Source: Paenibacillus tyrphae
GTDB taxonomy: Bacteria > Bacillota > Bacilli > Paenibacillales > NBRC-103111
NCBI RefSeq assembly: GCF_000722545.1
Contig: NZ_JNVM01000025.1
Span: 1-38,986 of the forward strand
Direction of reading: 5' to 3'
Length of the DNA: 38,986 nt
A model generated the notes under the pieces. That model did no database searches. It was not told the DNA's origin and saw only the letters and a list, made by a program, of their open reading frames with translations. Each line of letters begins with the position of its first letter. Within the stretch, counting starts at the first letter, position 1. The position numbers were made by a program, and so were the translations under genes. This document shows positions 37,821 through 38,986 of the stretch, piece after piece.

Positions 37821-37897
37821 TGGGGCGATCGAAGGGAATTGAACCCTCGAATGTCGGAGCCACAATCCGATGCGTTAGCCACTTCGCCACGACCGCC
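37821..37897 (-). tRNA. tRNA-His (GTG)
   Basis: Starts with the extra G at position -1 that marks tRNA-His (GGCGGTCGTGGCGAAG), pairing with C73; anticodon loop TTGTGGC (anticodon GTG); encoded CCA. Confidence 0.95.
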
Positions 37898-37915
37898 ACG
37901 ATATGAAAATATTTT

Positions 37916-37989
37916 TGGCAGGGGCAGCAGGAATTGAACCCACACTAACGGTTTTGGAGACCGCTGTTCTACCTTTAAACTATGCCCCT
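37916..37989 (-). tRNA. tRNA-Trp (CCA)
   Basis: Starts AGGGGCATAGTTTAAAGG; anticodon loop CTCCAAA (anticodon CCA); encoded 3' CCA; 74 bases. Confidence 0.95.
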
Positions 37990-37995
37990 ATAAAC

Positions 37996-38081
37996 TGGTG
38001 GAGGCTGATGGATTCGAACCACCGAACTCGTCAGAGAACAGATTTACAGTCTGCTGCGTTTGGCCACTTCGCTAAGCCTCC
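37996..38081 (-). tRNA. tRNA-Tyr (GTA)
   Basis: Starts GGAGGCTTAGCGAAGTGG; anticodon loop CTGTAAA (anticodon GTA); long variable arm; encoded CCA; 86 bases. Confidence 0.95.
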
Positions 38082-38095
38082 ATATGAAATTGCAG

Positions 38096-38171
<76 letters not shown>

Positions 38172-38174
38172 AAG

Positions 38175-38250
<76 letters not shown>

Positions 38251-38260
38251 ATATTCCTTT

Positions 38261-38289
38261 ATTGTATCTCATTTCTTACAAATTGTAAA
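38261..38289 (-). promoter_or_regulatory. Internal sigma-A promoter within the tRNA array
   Basis: On the minus strand: -35 TTTACA (38284-38289), a 17-base spacer and -10 TACAAT (38261-38266), located in the largest gap of the array directly before tRNA-Phe. It could drive the eleven genes from Phe to Leu-CAA independently of the rRNA promoters upstream. Confidence 0.65.
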
Positions 38290-38290
38290 T

Positions 38291-38378
38291 CATGGCGGAG
38301 CCGACGGGATACTCTCCGTTTCACTCCGAGACTGCGTAGTAACGCTATCGAAGTATCACTCCGACGAACCCAATGGGT
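38291..38378 (-). pseudogene. tRNA-Asp 3'-end duplicate (possible tRNA relic)
   Basis: The 20 bases CATGGCGGAGCCGACGGGAT at 38291-38310 repeat exactly the 3' end of the intact tRNA-Asp (38405-38424). On the minus strand the sequence before it is tRNA-like but broken: CGGAGTG about 70 bases upstream can make six of seven acceptor pairs with GGCTCCG, and ACGG/CCGT can form a T stem, but no clean anticodon arm exists. A palindrome, GAACCCAATGGGTTC, lies next to it (38366-38380). It looks like a decayed tRNA or the scar of a rearrangement. Confidence 0.5.
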
Positions 38379-38406
38379 TCTCATCCCTTACAGGGAAGAT
38401 AATACA

Positions 38407-38483
38407 TGGCGGAGCCGACGGGATTCGAACCCGCGGTCTCCTGCGTGACAGGCAGGCATGTTAGGCCTCTACACCACGGCTCC
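38407..38483 (-). tRNA. tRNA-Asp (GTC)
   Basis: Starts GGAGCCGTGGTGTAGAGG; anticodon loop CTGTCAC (anticodon GTC); T loop TTCGAAT; encoded CCA; 77 bases. Its last 20 bases, with flanking bases, recur 114 bases away. Confidence 0.95.
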
Positions 38484-38490
38484 ACACAAA

Positions 38491-38573
<83 letters not shown>

Positions 38574-38589
38574 TCAGTAAGTAATTCTA

Positions 38590-38665
38590 TGGTGGAGGCT
38601 GACGGGATCGAACCGCCGACCCTCTGCTTGTAAGGCAGATGCTCTCCCAGCTGAGCTAAGCCTCC
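38590..38665 (-). tRNA. tRNA-Val (TAC)
   Basis: Starts GGAGGCTTAGCTCAGCTGG; anticodon loop CTTACAA (anticodon TAC); encoded CCA; 76 bases. Confidence 0.95.
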
Positions 38666-38677
38666 ATGGGATAATGA

Positions 38678-38749
38678 TGACCCGTAGGGGATTCGAACCC
38701 CTGTTACCTCCGTGAAAGGGAGGTGTCTTAACCCCTTGACCAACGGGCC
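38678..38749 (-). tRNA. tRNA-Glu (TTC)
   Basis: Starts GGCCCGTTGGTCAAGGGG; anticodon loop CTTTCAC (anticodon TTC); the acceptor includes a G-U pair and there is no encoded CCA; 72 bases. Confidence 0.94.
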
Positions 38750-38775
38750 ATGCTTAATTCCTTGATGAAACTCTA

Positions 38776-38864
38776 CGGAGAGAGAGGGATTCGAACCCTC
38801 GAGACGCTTGTGACGCCTACACGATTTCCAATCGTGCTCCTTCGGCCAACTCGGACACCTCTCC
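38776..38864 (-). tRNA. tRNA-Ser (GGA)
   Basis: Starts GGAGAGGTGTCCGAGTTGG; anticodon loop TTGGAAA (anticodon GGA); long variable arm; G73, no encoded CCA; 89 bases. Confidence 0.95.
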
Positions 38865-38868
38865 ATAA

Positions 38869-38944
38869 TGGCTCCCCGAACAGGACTCGAACCTGTGACA
38901 ACTCGATTAACAGTCGAGTGCTCTACCAACTGAGCTATCAGGGA
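38869..38944 (-). tRNA. tRNA-Asn (GTT)
   Basis: Starts TCCCTGATAGCTCAGTTGG; anticodon loop CTGTTAA (anticodon GTT); encoded CCA; 76 bases. It is the first tRNA of the array. Confidence 0.95.
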
Positions 38945-38947
38945 ATA

Positions 38948-38986
38948 TTTTCAAGGCTTGCACCTTGAAAACTGGATCGAAACAAA
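38948..38986 (-). other. rRNA-operon trailer-like sequence upstream of the tRNA array
   Basis: The minus strand enters the window with TTTGTTTCGATCCAGTTTTC and then AAGGTGCAAGCCTTGAAAA. TTTTCAAGG and CCTTGAAAA form a perfect 9-bp hairpin (38948-38956 with 38963-38971). ATCCAGTTTTCAAGG is the complement of the CCTTGAAAACTGGAT box that precedes 23S in Bacillales, so this is probably the 3' side of an rRNA precursor stem. An rRNA operon on the minus strand should lie just beyond the right edge and read into these tRNAs. Confidence 0.55.

Noticed and set aside
38963..38986. CCTTGAAAACTGGAT box on the plus strand read as the leader of a plus-strand 23S gene
   Set aside because: All tRNAs are on the minus strand, and the complement of this box is expected in the trailer that pairs with the 23S leader, so a minus-strand operon beyond the edge explains it better.

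Overview
The window comes from a Gram-positive endospore former, most likely Paenibacillaceae (Paenibacillus or a close relative). The reasons are a partial Bacillales-type 16S gene, a Bacillus-style tRNA array, SspI, YjcZ-like and YheC/D-like spore proteins, a Lia envelope-stress locus, the CcpN/PPDK-regulator pair, strong AGGAGG ribosome binding sites and fairly high GC. It lies between two ribosomal operons that both read on the minus strand. The left edge is the 5' end of a 16S gene with its leader and tandem promoters. The right edge is a 17-gene tRNA array whose upstream flank looks like the trailer of another rRNA operon.

Layout. 1-510: 16S start, leader box and two promoters. 709-2219: TrmH/SpoU RNA methyltransferase and KtrA/C-type potassium channel regulator. 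2291-2626: sspI with a textbook sigma-G promoter. 2644-5674: LacI-type regulator, ThuA-like protein and a frameshifted Gfo/Idh/MocA dehydrogenase. 5828-6595: Sfp-type phosphopantetheinyl transferase. 6893-9069: OmpR-type two-component system. 9126-12877: YheC/D ATP-grasp protein, BcrC-type undecaprenyl-diphosphatase and a second two-component system. 13092-17487: release factor 3, Tat-type metallophosphoesterase and glucose-6-phosphate dehydrogenase. 17724-19974: small uncharacterised genes, a GNAT acetyltransferase, and a 29-residue membrane peptide divergent from a FliD-C-like orphan. 20240-24998: seven-gene Lia/Psp envelope-stress operon (liaI-like, pspA-like, pspC, pspA/liaH, liaF, liaS, liaR). 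25374-26962: Eis-type acetyltransferase and a YjcZ-like peptide. 27017-31449: molybdenum cofactor genes moeA, moaA and mobA with a membrane-anchored molybdopterin oxidoreductase. 31582-34270: PPDK regulatory protein, CcpN and GlpX (the glycolysis/gluconeogenesis switch). 34346-37099: TauE/SafE exporter, lipoprotein polysaccharide deacetylase and SGNH hydrolase. 37249-38944: terminator and tRNA array.

Themes. Much of the window serves the cell envelope: Lia/Psp response, BcrC, polysaccharide deacetylase and three two-component systems. A second theme is central carbon control (Zwf, CcpN, PPDK regulator, GlpX). No phage, insertion sequence, CRISPR array or defence island was seen. The best leads are the enlarged Lia operon with a 7-4-7 palindrome upstream of a promoter with a poor -35, the MsrQ/MsrP-like fusion beside Moco genes, the duplicated tRNA-Asp 3' end plus internal promoter in the tRNA array, two genes whose best ribosome binding site points at an AUC codon, and the divergent microprotein/FliD-C-like pair.
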